A stretch of 64,000 bases of DNA, taken from NCBI GenBank assembly GCA_963555705.1, contig OY743182.1, forward strand, positions 54,254,592 to 54,318,591. The letters run 5' to 3'. Below are positions 46,984 to 60,221 of this stretch, one piece after another. Origin of the DNA: Ligustrum vulgare. Taxonomy: Eukaryota; Streptophyta; Magnoliopsida; Lamiales; Oleaceae. The notes under the pieces are model-generated. The model saw nothing but the letters and a program-made list of their open reading frames with translations. It was not told where the DNA came from and searched no databases. Position numbers and translations under genes: made by a program. Positions within the stretch are counted from its first letter, which is position 1. Every line of letters starts with the position of its first letter.

Positions 46984-47742
46984 TCGATCTAGACCGTGTA
47001 CTAAGGATTGAGTAACCTACTCCTCTTACGGATGAAAGTTCATCTAATCAAATGAGGAACTTTGAGAAGTGGGATTGCTTAAATTACGTGAGTCACATGA
47101 TCATTAAGTGCGGAATTCCGGAAGCCTTTAGTGGCATAGTATCTGAAGAGGTACATGATGCAAATGAATTCCTTGCCGAAATTAAGAAACGTTTTGTGAA
47201 AAACGATAAGGCTGAAACAAGCATGCTTATGCAAAACTTGATTTCAATAAAGTATAAAGGCAATGGGAAAATAAGGGAGTACATCATGTAGATGTCTCAC
47301 ACTGCTTCAAAACTTAAGGAACTAAAACTCGACTTGTCTAATGACTTGCTCGTGAATTTGATATTGAAATCGCTTCCTGCACAATATAGTTAATTTAAGG
47401 TTAGTTATAACTGTCAAAGTAGAAATGGACTCTCAATGAGCTCATTTCATAGTGTGCAAGCTTCTTGCACAATTCAGTCAATTTAAGGTCAGTTGTAACT
47501 ATCAAAGGGAGAAATGAACTCTTAATGAGCTCATTCTATTTTGTGTGCAAGAGGAAGAAAAGTTGAAGTAGGACAGAATTGAAAGTGTTCACTTGGCAAA
47601 CACCTCTAAAGATAAGGGCAAGTAAACAAATAAAGAACATAAAGTTGTTAAGGGTCCAAATCTAAAGAAACTACATAAAGACATTGAGGGTTGTTTCTTT
47701 TGCTAGAAATTTGGACATTTAAAGAAAAGATCGTACATATTA
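46984..47742 (+). pseudogene. copia gag remnant, copy C
   Basis: Same sequence and same lesions as copy B, 6,097 bp further on. The 79-codon frame is at 47052-47291. Confidence 0.87.
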
Positions 47743-47771
47743 CCAACTAAAGTTGCTACTAAAGTACCTTA

Positions 47772-49915
47772 AGAGCTTTTAACAGGAAGAAAACCTAGTC
47801 TAAAGCATTTTTACATTTGGGGATGTCCAGCTAAGGCTAGGCTTTATAGGCTACATAAAGAAATTGGACTCCAAAACAATCAGCAGCTACTTTATTGGTT
47901 ATTCTAAGCGTTTAAGGGGCTATTAATTTTATGATCCCACACTTAAGTCAATTTTTTGAAACGGGAACTGCAACATTTTTTGAGGAAGTTGAGTTTGGGG
48001 GGAGAAATAAGATTAGAGATATTGTCTTTAAGGAATAAGTTGAGGAAGGATCGGTTTCGATTCCTATTATTGCTTTTGACAACGTGCAAGTTTTTATGCA
48101 TGTCATTGATCAAGAAGCATATCCGGAACCTCAATTAGACAATATTGAAGAACCTCCCATCCAAAATAAAGTAAATTTCAGAAGTACAAACTCAACAACC
48201 TCAATAACTAAAGCCATTAAGGAGATCCACGAGAGAAAGAGAAAAATGCTATTCCAGATAATTTAAATAGTATTTTTCCAAGAATATAAGGAAATGATGG
48301 AATGGTGGAAGATGGTCTAATCAATTCTATCAGGCCATGCAGGGTTCTAACTCTCAAAAGTGGATTGATGCCATAAATAAGGAGTATAAGCATATGCAAG
48401 ACAATAAAGTTTGGGATCTTGTCCCATTACCAGAAGGTGCGAAGCCCATTAGTCTTAAATGGATTTTTAGACCAAGAGGGATTCGATAGGTAATGTGGAA
48501 AGATATAAAGTTTGTCTTGTATCTAAATACTTTACACAGAATGCTGTCATTGATTATAAAGAGACTTTCTCTTCGGTTTCAATGAAAGACTCTTTCAGGA
48601 AAGTTAGGTTGTTGCACATTTTGACCTCGAGTTACATCAAATGGATACTAAGGTGGCGTTTCTCAATGGCGACATTGATGGGACGATCTATTTGGTGCAT
48701 TCAGAAAGCTTTGTGTTAGTAGACCCAAAGCTGATGGTTTGCAAATTAAAGAAATCCATTTATGTGCTCAAGCCAGCTTCTCGTTAAGGGTAATACAAAT
48801 TTCATCAAGCAATTATCTCATTTGGTCTTGAGATTGATGTTGTTGATGATTGTATGTATTACAAGTTCAGTGGGAGTAAGTATATTTTCCTGGTTTTATT
48901 GTTGATTATTGCTTGCCACTAATGATATAGGTATGTCACATAAAAATATGAGATTTTTGTCAAGGATTTTTGAGATTAAAAATCTTGGTGACGTCTCTTT
49001 TGTATTAGGAATTCAGATACACCGGGATTGTTCTCGGGGTATTCTTGAATTGTCACAAAAGGGCTATATCGATAAAGTACTTAAGAGGTTTGGCATGCAA
49101 GACAGTAAATCAGGGGACAGCCCTATCGCTAAGGGAGACAAATTTAGTCTCGACTAATGCCCGAAAAGTTATCTTGAAGTTAAAGAATTGCAGAGGATCA
49201 CATATAGTTAAGCTATAGAAAGTCTGATGTATGCTCAAATTTGTATGCGTTCGGATATTGCATACATTATTGAGATACTAAGGAGATATTTAAGTAACCC
49301 TGGGATGGATCATTTGGAAAGCAGTCAAACATGGGTTATAAAGTATTTAAAGAGAACAAAAGATTACATACTCACATACAGAAAATCGGATCAGTTGGAG
49401 ATCATATGGTATTATGATTCCGATTTTTTACTAGATGCCAAGAAAGTAAAAGATCCACATAAGGCTACATTTATCTGCTGGTTGGAGGAGCTATTTCCGG
49501 ATGGAGTGCTTAACAGACAATTTAGCTTCTTTCACTTGGCAGCACAGTTGTAGCAATTTTGGGGGCATCTAATTATGGAATATAGCTGCGAAATTTTGTC
49601 ACAAGGCTGCATATTCTGTATGATATAGAAAGACCACTAAAGTTATATTGTGACAATAACTCAGCAGATTTATATTCCAGTAACAACAGGAGCTCAACTA
49701 AGTCAAAATACATTGACATAAGTTCCTGGTTGTGAAGGATACAGTTCAGAGTGGACACGTGTCAATAAGAGCACATTGGGACAAACTCCATAATTGCGGA
49801 TCCGCTTACTAAAGTATTACAACCCAAGATCTTTCATGAGCACAATACTCATATGGGTGTTGTGTTTCTTGAGGATATTCGGTTTCAGTGGGAGTTTGTA
49901 TTTTGGGTGCATTAG
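47772..49915 (+). pseudogene. copia pol remnant, copy C
   Basis: Same order of blocks and the same stops and frameshifts as copy B. The longest frames are 48909-49157 and 49227-49553. Confidence 0.88.
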
Positions 49916-50304
49916 ACACATTTGTTGTCCTTTCGGATACAGTTTAAAGTTAAAGTTATTTACAGCACTGTAAGGTTTCAGGTTTATTATCTCTGAACTC
50001 GTTTGAGGATGATCTCACTAAAGTTGGACCAGTTGGAAATAGGCATGTTGAAGATCACATTACATGTAATTTCCATGCTACACATCCATACTTGATCCAT
50101 GTCATTCAGTTATGTCGATATACGTGACCATTGAAGGTTTAGTTACGATTAATGTAGCGAAAGCCGCTTTGATCCTATGTTGATATAATTGATGGACCGG
50201 ATTGTTTGGGGATGCATTCAGTAATGATAGAAAAATTTTGAGTACTCATAAGGTTATGATTGATACACAATTGTAAGGTTACACATATAGCCCAAGTGGG
50301 AGAT

Positions 50305-50764
50305 TGTAAGGATTTTAATCAATCGTGTGGGCTTATATGTGAATTATTGTGTATTGAATAAAAGGCTATCAATTTGGTTAAGCCCAATTAAAGTGATCTA
50401 ATAAGGATTTGATATATCGGGCTTTAATGCATCTAATTAAATGTATGGGCTTTTATGTGTAGATACCAGGTCATTACCTAATTCATGATGGGCCGGATTA
50501 GGTTATTTGGCAATTCAGTTTATAAAGTCGGTTATGGTCCCTGAATCCTACGTACTGTTCATCTTGTCTGACATCCCATCATCAGAGAGAAAATAAGGAC
50601 TACGTATCGATTTAGATGATCCAAACACCGCCGAATCGTTTATCGTGAATCACGTTTGATTAAGGTACGCTTCCGCTTCAGTTCTTTAATTCTTGATAAT
50701 TCAGCATGATGATTTATTTTGGATCATAGATAAATAATTTATCTGTGAAATAAATTTTCTAACA
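50305..50764 (+). repeat. third LTR of copia B/C array
   Basis: 460 bp, followed directly by the target duplication tttgc (50765-50769). Confidence 0.95.
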
Positions 50765-50769
50765 TTTGC

Positions 50770-53700
50770 TTCTTTGAAAATGGTGTATTTCTAATGTAAT
50801 ATTACACTTGAAAGCAAATTAATTTTGATAGATATTTTCCACAATGCCCCTTAACCTCAAAGGAAAGTAACAATAAAACTCACTTTTAATATTTAATTGG
50901 GTGGATTAAGATATTATAATAGTGTAGTCATTAGGTTAATCACATTTGTAAGAAAGGCGTCATTCTCCAACTTGTAGTTCAAAAGGAAGAAAGGTAACAT
51001 CATTATGGCTTAAGAACAATTTAAAGCACAAATTAAAGGGACCTGTGAGCTAACATATCAGACCTATAAGCATTGGATTGACTATTCTCCACATATTATG
51101 GATGGAGCAAGATTAAGTGCACTCAAATCATTATAGACGCTAATAATTAATGACGTGGTTTGCACGTAATGCCGATGTCATTAATGTGTGTATTATTTGG
51201 CAAGTTAAGAAATATAAATATTTTTTTTGGAGTTGGGATCATGGAATATAGGTATTCTCCCAATATTATCCCTACAATAGTACACGTATAATGAGATTTG
51301 GACGATATGAGATAAATCTCACATTCATTATATATATAGATAAAATAAGTTTATGTTCTTTAATATAATTTTTCAAATCACTTTTGAATCACACATATTT
51401 TCTCTCTAGTTTTCAACGACAAATTTAACCTTGAAAATTTAAATAAACCAATTATAATTGTTACAGCATTACTGAATAAAGCCTAAATAAGAAACATATA
51501 AGAGCTTTAGCAGCAATTAACTTAAAATAATGTTCAATATGGTATTAGAGTCCAACAAACTCAAACAAGCAATCAAGTTTTAATAATTGGATTCTTAAAC
51601 GAGCTACCATCTCCATCTTGTAGAAGCAAGTTAAGGGATAAATAGCAGCAAACCCTTGTATGTCAATTATTATTTTATCTAAAATCGATGTGAGATTTAT
51701 TTATTAAGAGACAATGCACCATGTTTGACAACTCTACCAGAAACAACTTGTGTAAATGGACACGTCTGTCAATGATAAGAAGAACATAATTGTCATTTAG
51801 GATGAGGGGCAGTGGGTAATTTGCCCCACACCAATTTTTTCAAATTTTGTATTTCAACCTCTAATGTTTTGTTGTTTGACCCTCACTATATTGACTTTTT
51901 ACTAATATGTCTTGATTTTCTTTATATTCAAGTTTCTGCCCTGATAATTGACCATCATAACTATGCATAAGTCCCTCAAACTATCTTGCAACATCCTCCC
52001 ATTTAAAATATGAATCAATACGGGGAATTTTATGGATAAAATCTACTGATCATCCACTATTTGACGGGTGTGTATTGGAATAGAAGAGTGACACTTGTTC
52101 CCATGGGTATTTTAACCTTAAAATTCTTTTAAGTGAGCACCTTAAAATGTGTGGACACCTTATAATTCTCATAATCAATACATACGAAACTTGACCATGC
52201 ATATCTCACTTGGATCCCCTCCAACAGTGAGTATACTCACTAACCGAAGTCAATATATACGAAAAGATGCTTAAACAAAACAAATAAAATAAAATAATTC
52301 TAACTTACCGTCCTATGAAATCTTCACTAACTTCACCATCTAAACGTCACGTATCGCTACCCTGTCAAAACTTCGCCATCAAAAAAATTTATTCTTCAAA
52401 GCAACAGTCAAGATCACTGTAACTCCATAAGTAGCACCAAACCCCAAAATTCCAATGTTGTAACCCCCCTTTTGTCACAATAGTAGATGTGCCCACTAAA
52501 GACTTTAAACTAGAACTTGGTTGAAAAGTTTCATAATAATCAACTCCGTAATGAATGGATTGATGACGATTCAGAAATTGCTCTCCTTTTTGTCTGAAAA
52601 GACTGAAAAACAAGGAGGTTGGTGGGGCCAAACGACAAGTGAGTTCAATTGTTCAAATGTTTGTTGTATTTATTGAATTATTTAAGAGCAAATAGTTAAA
52701 CTAATTGAAAATTGACGTCATCTTTTGCCTTAACTTTATGAAAAAAGAAAAAAAAAAATTGTAAGTTTTTCCTCCTCCAAATTCAACATTGTGATGTCTA
52801 CTAATATAGGGAGCAAAAAGAAAGAACGGTGAACATGCAAGTATAAATAAATAACGTGTGAACATACTACAAGTTACGTAATTTATGAATTTGTTTCACT
52901 TATGTTATTGAATTTTGTTGATTTTAAAATTTTCCCAAACGTTATGTAAAAGCGCTAGCTCTCTATTATATCACACACATTAAGAGAATTAACAATAAAG
53001 CTAATAGAATTTCCTGTGGCTGTTGATGAGGCAAAATGCTATTAATCTCAAATCTATCACAGTTATAAAAAAAAATATACGTTTATTAAACTTTTAAAAG
53101 TATATGACAAGCACGTGAGAGTTGAACAAATAAGCATTAAATAAATACAATTCTCTTGTTTATTATAGCTTAAAGCTTTAAGAATTTGAATAAATCTAAA
53201 AGATTAATTTGTAGACAAGAATAAATAGACATATTAGACTTGTGGGAATCTATGATTATGGACTTGAAATAGGGCAAAATAGCCATCTCAAATTACATTT
53301 TTATGAAATTGGCCTTTAACCAAGTTCGTTAAAATAAAAATAAAAACTACCCAAAATATCTTTTGAAATTATATAAGGCTTAGAGATTGGTTAACAAACT
53401 CAATAACCGACCTTAACTAACTAACTAAATAACCGACCTTAACCAACTTAATAACTGACTTTCTTAAAATCTCATTGTCTCATTCAACTGATATCAAAGC
53501 TAAGGAGCTCGAATAATAATTAGGAAAATAATAAAAATGATTGCTACTGGCATTGTTATTTTAGAAGGAATCCGATTTATTAATATTTTGAATTGTAATA
53601 AATTGCAAGAATTAGTGTGGAGCACTATTTTTCATATGAAAATTTTCATTTTTATAATACAAAGAGAGAATACAGTGGAATGAAAAATAAAGCCATTAAG

Positions 53701-53830
53701 TAACTTAGATAATTATAAATTCGTTGTATAGGAGATGATACCATTACGGCGTTTGATTTTAAAGTTTCTCAAAGTTGTTATATTAAAACTTTACTGCATG
53801 TATCGATACATTCAGTTATGTATTGTTAAT
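50770..53830. other. AT-rich intergenic sequence, no gene seen
   Basis: About 3 kb without a supported gene. A primer-binding-site-like word (tggtattagag, about 51540) and short repeats of aataaccgaccttaac (53401-53455) were noted but no LTRs could be matched to them. Confidence 0.55.
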
Positions 53831-55211
53831 TGGTGCGTGTCGCGATGCACCAAAATTAAATTCAATTTCCTCGTTACTATTACTAGAAATGTAGTAATGG
53901 AAACAATGGTCGATCCCATAGGGAACGGTAACTAAAATAGTGTAATGTCAATTAGAATCATAAAAGGTTTTTTTTTTTTTTTTTAAGTTGATATGTTTGT
54001 AAATGATTAGATAATAAAATGAGCAATAAAAGTTTGTTGGAATAAAATTCAAATATTAAGAAATCCTAGTTCTCAGGTTCAGTTGTATTTTATCGCAATA
54101 TTATCACTTCCCAAATAACGCGTGTCCAATTTCACTCGTGATTTATCACCCGTAAAAGGTTAATAAGCTCTAACTATTCCGATTCTCCCTTAATTGCATT
54201 CAATTAGAATAAACTCTTTAATTGAACACTAGTTATTGAACAACCTAAAATAAGTTCTTTAGATTTAATGCAACAACTAGATGAGTACAAGAAGAATTAG
54301 GGTGAATTAGATTACCAAGTACATAAGCTCGTGACGATTAACCTAGATTGGATTTTCTATGGAAATACAAAATTCCCAATTGCTACTATGAATTGAACGA
54401 CTAGACAATCACGAATTCAATCATTCAACTTAGCATACATCAACACAATAAAATATAAAACAAGGCCTTAATCAAATAATTTATTGCATTGATGGAATTT
54501 AAAACTCACAAAAATCCAACAATCAAAAGTATAGAAATTAGAACAACGTTACTAGTTTGGGAAAATTGATAAACAAGACGATATGAAATATAACGTCCCA
54601 TTCGAACTAGGTAGAGAGGCTTAGCCGACCATAGTTATGGAGAAAAACCTAGAAATTTTCCCCTTCGTTCACCTTCTTGTTGCCTATGTTCTTGCCTCCA
54701 AAACTCCAAGAGAGTAGCCTCTCCAATAATATTTTTCCAACCATTGTTCTATAGTAGATTTTTCCTTTTATATGCCCAAAAACGTGCCTTAGGGTTATCC
54801 ACAAGATGTACCAAAGATAGACCACAAAATCAGCAAGGAAAGTTTTACGCGTCGAAGTTACGGCCGTAACTATTGAGCTTAAGGCCTTAAACTGGTCCAT
54901 GGAATTTTTCTGGTTTTCGAAGTTACGGCCTTGACTATGGACGTTACAATCGTAAGTTAACTTCTGACGATTTTTAGGCTTTTGAATGTTACGACCATAA
55001 CATTGAATCTTACAGTCGTAACCTATTTACATCCTTGGTCCCCAAACTTCATCTTTAAGTGCATTTTGATCATTTTTTCCTCTTTTCTCGTCATTTGTGA
55101 TCTTATACTACGCAAGACATAAAAATGCATTAAACAATACTTAAATAGGATCAACCAATAACAAAATGTGATAACAAGTGGACTAAATAAGTGTTAATAA
55201 AGTACTGATCA
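53831..55211 (-). repeat. gypsy 3' LTR, second family
   Basis: About 1,381 bp. The right end (tgatca beside the polypurine tract) is well supported; the left start at tggtgcgtgtcgcgatgcac is my best choice. Confidence 0.65.
54857..55022. repeat. paired palindromic word array (GTTACGGCCGTAAC)
   Basis: Six 14 bp words based on GTTACGRCCGTAAC start at 54857 (perfect palindrome), 54878 (core ttaaggccttaa), 54922, 54943, 54988 and 55009. Centre spacings are 21, 44, 21, 45 and 21 bp: three pairs in tandem with a period of 65-66 bp. Nearby sequence is AT-rich. Confidence 0.85.
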
Positions 55212-56060
55212 AATTCCTCCACATTTAAACCATTGTTCGTCCTCGAACAATGAAGGAAGAAGTGAAATATGACTCAAACAAACATATAGACTTATAATTT
55301 GGAGATCCAAGGTTACATCCCACTTTCTTTAGCATGAAAATGTTATTGCATAATCGAAGTGTGTTAGTGTGTACAAGAGATCCATCATTTAATATCCCCA
55401 TAATAGAAACATATGAATTCAATATCCCCGACCGAAATCATAATCCAGTGTGGTATATATCATTTCACCTCTCGTGAGCACACTCTCAACATTCATCAAT
55501 GAGTTAGTATAATGGTATTAGTTTTTGCCCAACTCTTGCAGAAACCACTAGATTAATGCAAGTTGTCCATGGTGAGAATTTAGTCAACACGATATCCCTA
55601 GCCCATATCAACAACACAAACCTAAATCAAGCAATTCAAACCACTCATAAATATATGTAATTGAAGTTAACACCCTCACTAGATATTTCTCTCTTCGCAC
55701 AAAGTGTATAAGGGTGAGAATTTTCACTCAACTCACTGCATGGAGAATTCTTTACCACAGACTACTCAAATGTCATAACCGGAGCCAACAATAACACAAG
55801 TGCAAAGTAAATGTCTTTACTTGGTTGTAATGGGGCTTCGGGTTAGGTAGGATAAAAAGAAAATATTAGACTAAGTTGAGAGAAAAGTTCACAAGCTGAA
55901 TTGGTTCAACACGATTATTTCTTCCTCCACCCTTCAATATGATTTTCCATAATTTCCTACTATCCAATCGATTCATCACTTAATTCTTTTTGTGTAACTT
56001 GAGGGTTTATTTTCTTCACGGGGAAATTTTATTGATCCACCTTGAACAATTGACTGATTT

Positions 56061-58020
56061 TTTTTTTTTTTTTAAATAAGTTCCCTACAGCCTGTTTTCT
56101 CGTGATCAACAAATGTTACTCTAATAATATATAAATTTAACAAATGGAGACTACGTTCTAAAAGAATAAGCTAATTAAGATATCTTTCCAAACCAGGACC
56201 ATTAAATGCTTGCTTGAGACTCATTATTATCATTAAATTATTTGAGATAGTATATTTTAGAATAGTGATTTTTTGAAGCACGAGTTGTTAAAAATTGAGA
56301 GAGTGATTGGATAATATATGGTCGAAAGTAAGAGAGAATCTTTATATATATTATAATAACAAAGTCTAGCCAATTCTTCCCGCCAAAACACTACATATTT
56401 CTATATTGCTTTTTATTTTTTTCCTCAAGATCCAATTGTTTACCTTGTGTCATTAAATGACTTTGGCATGCGCATCATGTAATTAATGTACCACCATAAT
56501 TTAATGGCTTTATTATTTTATATGGATTTTAAACTAAAAGTAGTTAAATTTGTTAAAATGTTTTCGTTTCATACAGTCAATTAAACATTGCTTTTTTTTT
56601 TTTTTTTTGAAATAATTGTATCAAATATTTTTTAATAAAAGATTTTTATTTCATTTGAAATTCAGTTAAAATAATAATGAATATAACCAATTTTTTTTTA
56701 TATGTATATAGTTTAATAATTACATTTTTAGTTTTTTTTATTCCGTATTTTGATTTCTTAAAATTTTACGTTCTTAGTTGGTTTATAAACATTGTTTACA
56801 TTAGTTTAGTTTTTTTTTTTTTTTTTACGTATTTTGATTTCTTAACATTTTATGTTCTTAGTTGGTTTATAAGCACAGTTTACATTAGTTTAGTTTTTTT
56901 TTTTTTACGTATTTTATTTAATGGACCCATAATGTTTTGTTGTAAATATGTTTTCAACTGCTTTTTTTATGTAGTTTAATTTATTTCATTTTTGTGCTCT
57001 TTAATTTGTTTATAAACACTTTTAGTAAGATGTTAATTGAATAATCAATATTTTATTTTATTTCAAATTTTGAATTCAGGTAAAATAATGAATGTTTATT
57101 TTAATAAAGTTTCATAAGTAATAAAAAAAATGAATTCGAAATTTAAAATAAAATAAAATAATTTTGTTATAGACTCATAATTAATGTTTAGTTCTAATAT
57201 TTATATGGGTCAAATTAAAAATTTTGGTTATGCGTGTTCGTAGGGTTATTGTATTCAAGTAGAAGTTAAAAAGTGATTGATTAGAGTTTTTAAACCTTAG
57301 TTGCTTGAGGGACAATTGTACGTAAAGCACTTCTCAGTTCACAACAACGCAAAGCACAAGATATGTGTATATACTGAACTTCGTCACTTTGCTAATATGT
57401 TGGTAACACAAGAGATATACGAGACTCAGTTGTGTTCTTTATATAGATTTTATAGGTTTTTACAAATTTCCTGATTTCGTTTATATTGGTTTATTTTTTT
57501 ATTTATTCATTTTTATTATTATATTTTTTGTGTGTGTTTGAATTGATGTTATTGGAGAGGTTGTTTCAAAATATGAGATTAAGAGTAATCTGATGGTGGC
57601 AAAACACATGAACATCATAATTGAAGATTTGAAGTATTGCCTTTTTTTTTTTTTTAATTTTTAAGTTTCGAATTACAATTGTTTAGAATAATGATTTTTT
57701 TTTAATTTTTTTTTTGAAAATAGAAAAAATCATCTATCTATGAAGTTGTTGACTAAGTATGTAAAAAGGATTAATGGATATATTTGACAATAACGACATC
57801 TCAGAACCTGTTATCAATTTATTACAACTTTGTCGGGCAAAGAAATACAAAAATTTGGTTACATTTTTGTGCTATAATTTTTATTGATTTTAATATTTTC
57901 AAATTAATATTTGTGTCAACTTTTACTTTTTAAAAAATAGATTTATATAGATATTTTTTTCTATTTCTCACATTTTTAATAAATTTATTTAATTATTCAA
58001 TAATTAATAATTATAATTTT
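56061..58020. other. AT-rich intergenic sequence with an 84 bp tandem repeat
   Basis: No gene is seen. At about 56735-56930 two full units and a partial one (period 84 bp, gatttctta at 56752 and 56836, poly-T linkers) follow each other. Confidence 0.55.
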
Positions 58021-58042
58021 TATACACGGGTGCGAATACTAG
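58021..58042 (+). mobile_element. Helitron-like 3' terminus, hairpin half lost
   Basis: cacgggtgcgaatactag followed by T resembles the 3' end at 13913 (hairpin right arm, then CTAG), but the left arm of the hairpin is missing and no 5' end was found. Confidence 0.4.
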
Positions 58043-58421
58043 TAATGAATTATAACGTAATGGAATTCAAAAAAGGCTCAAGTTGTTAGCCCCAAACATT
58101 AATATTGTTTATATTCTTCATTTTTCTTAGTAGCAACCTGCATAAATTAAAGCATTGTTTTTGCTTAGAAATATATCATATGGGTTCAGATTTCACAACC
58201 AAGAGACAATTTGATTGGATTTATTAAATAATAAATTAATAAATCATGTTTGGAAAGTTATAATGTCGTAAATGGGAACAGAGAGTCGGTTTCCCTTTTT
58301 GAACACATTACATTAGAGTCTGTCATGTTTGGCAAAGCTTACCGTTGGGCAAATATCCCAATACCATTGACGGTTAAATACGTCGCAACATGCTTTTCGG
58401 ATGCTCACTCGTATCTTCTGT
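58043..58421 (-). other. 3' flank and probable 3' UTR of the UTP20-like gene
   Basis: Non-coding sequence downstream of the stop. It holds AATAAA-like words on the minus strand around 58217 and nothing else recognised. Confidence 0.5.
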
Positions 58422-60189
58422 TTAGAATTGCATCCATTTTCCCATCTTCATGGTCATAATTTTCCGCTTTTTATTGGCCCGATGCTTAGCTGCAACTTTC
58501 AACTTCCTCTTGGCATTTTGCATTGGATTTACCACAGCCATCATCTTTTCTCCTCGCTTCCTCTTATCCCGTTTCACTTTGAGAATTTTCTCTATCCTGC
58601 TATAAATTTGATAGAAATCCCACAACCTCATTTTATCTCTTATCCCTCCACAAACCTTTAGTGCCAATCGTTTCAAATCATCTGGTATGAAAAGAAAAGG
58701 GTTACAATTTGCTCAGCAAATCAATAAGATCGTTGATAATGAAAGACAACAAAATTATATACACATTCAATGCTAGACGAACCCGCCTTCTGATCTCATT
58801 CTCTTCTCTAGTAGTTGAATACATGGCTTGAGTCATCTTCTAGTGCCCTTGAAGGGCACCATAAGAGGTGCCCTTGAAGGGCACCATAAGAGGTGCCCTT
58901 CAAGGCACAAAGGGCTGGGCCCATATTCTTTTCCTACATGGCATCATGTCATGGTATAAAAGATGCGCCACAGACAGTGATTACACTACGCCTTCTCCCA
59001 CAAAGTAAATTGGTTTACAAACAGTGATTACACTATGCTTAATGTAGCTTAATTTATTAGCAGAGGGGGGTCAGCCACACTATTGTAGCTTTGCTATGTA
59101 ATTCAAGAACACAGTAATTACACACTGATGTTACCCTTTGTACATGAACAGCGTCATTAGCCAACAAAACTAAAGACGCTGAAGCTACAAAAAATATGGA
59201 GGACGAAGAAATATGCAAACCTAAATAAATTCAAGTTTTGACGTGGCCGCACTAACCTGAAATGACTCTACCGGTAAACCCTTCACAGACTTTGTACAAA
59301 GGAAATAGCATTTCAAATGCATAATCGTGGCAATCATGTCTTCCATCTTCACGAATAGGTGGTAATCTTCTATTGCACTTGACAAGTTCTGGGAAAATTG
59401 ATTCGAAACAATTGAAAACAATTTTGATCTGCAACAAAGAAATTACATGCCATCAGTACCAGAAGATGAGAAGGAGTAATGTCGTTCAAGCTATAAAAAG
59501 CTCGGGTTGGTTGTGTTGGGTTGGATTGGATTGGTAGTAATTTATAACAATATCGTTCTTCCAACATGGGAAATTCAACTGCTTCTAATAAGCAAAAAGT
59601 TTGGACTTTGCAAAAATGCACCTGCGGGGCCTCCATCTGAAGGGAAATCTTTCCCATCTTCTGAAGCAAATAAGAAACAAATAGATGCTGATGATTCTTA
59701 TCATTCTCTGCATCGTGCTTAATGCTAAGGCCAGAAGTAAAAGATATAAGTGTGCTTCTTCCATTCTTTGAATCAAGAACATGAAAAGCTCTAAGAAAAT
59801 CTTCTTGCTCATCATTTTCAAGATTGGACCAGAATTTTGTAGGATTCATGTAATCATTCTTCTCTAGAGAGGAATGCAAACCACAAATTGAAGATTCAAG
59901 ATTTTTCTTAATCAGGGTGCCAGCTGCATCATCATTCAACGGCACCTTCAGTTGGCAGCAAAGAGAAGCAGCTATTGAGAAAAGTCTGCCTGGTCTCATT
60001 AGAAAGAACGATTCCTTTGACACTTCAGGTTTCTCACTGTGATAGAAGTAGAAATCCACAAGGCTATTTGATATTTTGCGCACCCACAAGTGAGGGTGCA
60101 ATAGCAACTCACAGATAATATCCCATATATCCTGTAAGTGAAAGGAACGTATTAAACTTAGTAAGAAATGCAGAAATTATTGTTTGTTT

Positions 60190-60221
<32 letters not shown>

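Larger units (their letters stand above)
38111..50764 (+). mobile_element. tandem copia array LTR-internal-LTR-internal-LTR (copies B, C)
   Basis: Three LTRs of exactly 460 bp (38111-38570, 44208-44667, 50305-50764) separate two internal regions of exactly 5,637 bp; the period is 6,097 bp. One 5 bp duplication (tttgc) flanks the array, and neither inner junction has a duplication, so this is one insertion that became, or arrived as, a tandem dimer. By eye the three LTRs are identical and the internal regions differ at only two places (38826 T versus 44923 G; 44150 A versus 50247 C). It is the same family as copy A. Confidence 0.93.
53831..56060 (-). mobile_element. 3' end of a second gypsy family element
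   Basis: On the minus strand: a 3' internal non-coding part (about 56060-55212), a polypurine tract (atgtggaggaatt), and an LTR (55211-53831, TGATCAG... to ...CA). The hairpin attgttcg-tcct-cgaacaat lies 20 bases from the LTR, as in the gypsy array of the hAT element, and the LTR shares a gtccccaaactt block with it, but most other sequence differs. No primer-binding site follows the LTR, as expected for a 3' LTR. The element is truncated upstream; the outer boundary near 56060 is approximate. Confidence 0.68.

Noticed and set aside
51536..51560. tggtattagag, resembling a tRNA-Met primer-binding site
   Set aside because: No pair of LTRs could be found on either side.
52389..52631. Minus-strand 80-codon ORF with GVDYYETFQPSSSLKSL, resembling copia RT
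   Set aside because: Only about 15 residues resemble the RT motif; the flanking residues and genomic context do not match, so chance or a very small relic cannot be told apart.
53460..53500. tgatatcaaagc, resembling a primer-binding site
   Set aside because: No LTR precedes it; a 12-base partial match is expected by chance in retroelement-rich DNA.
56677..56979. 100-codon Phe/Ile-rich ORF
   Set aside because: Translation of poly-T tandem repeats.
59507..59722. Plus-strand ORFs opposite the UTP20-like exons, for example 59507-59722 and 61460-61744
   Set aside because: Antisense shadows of the spliced minus-strand gene.
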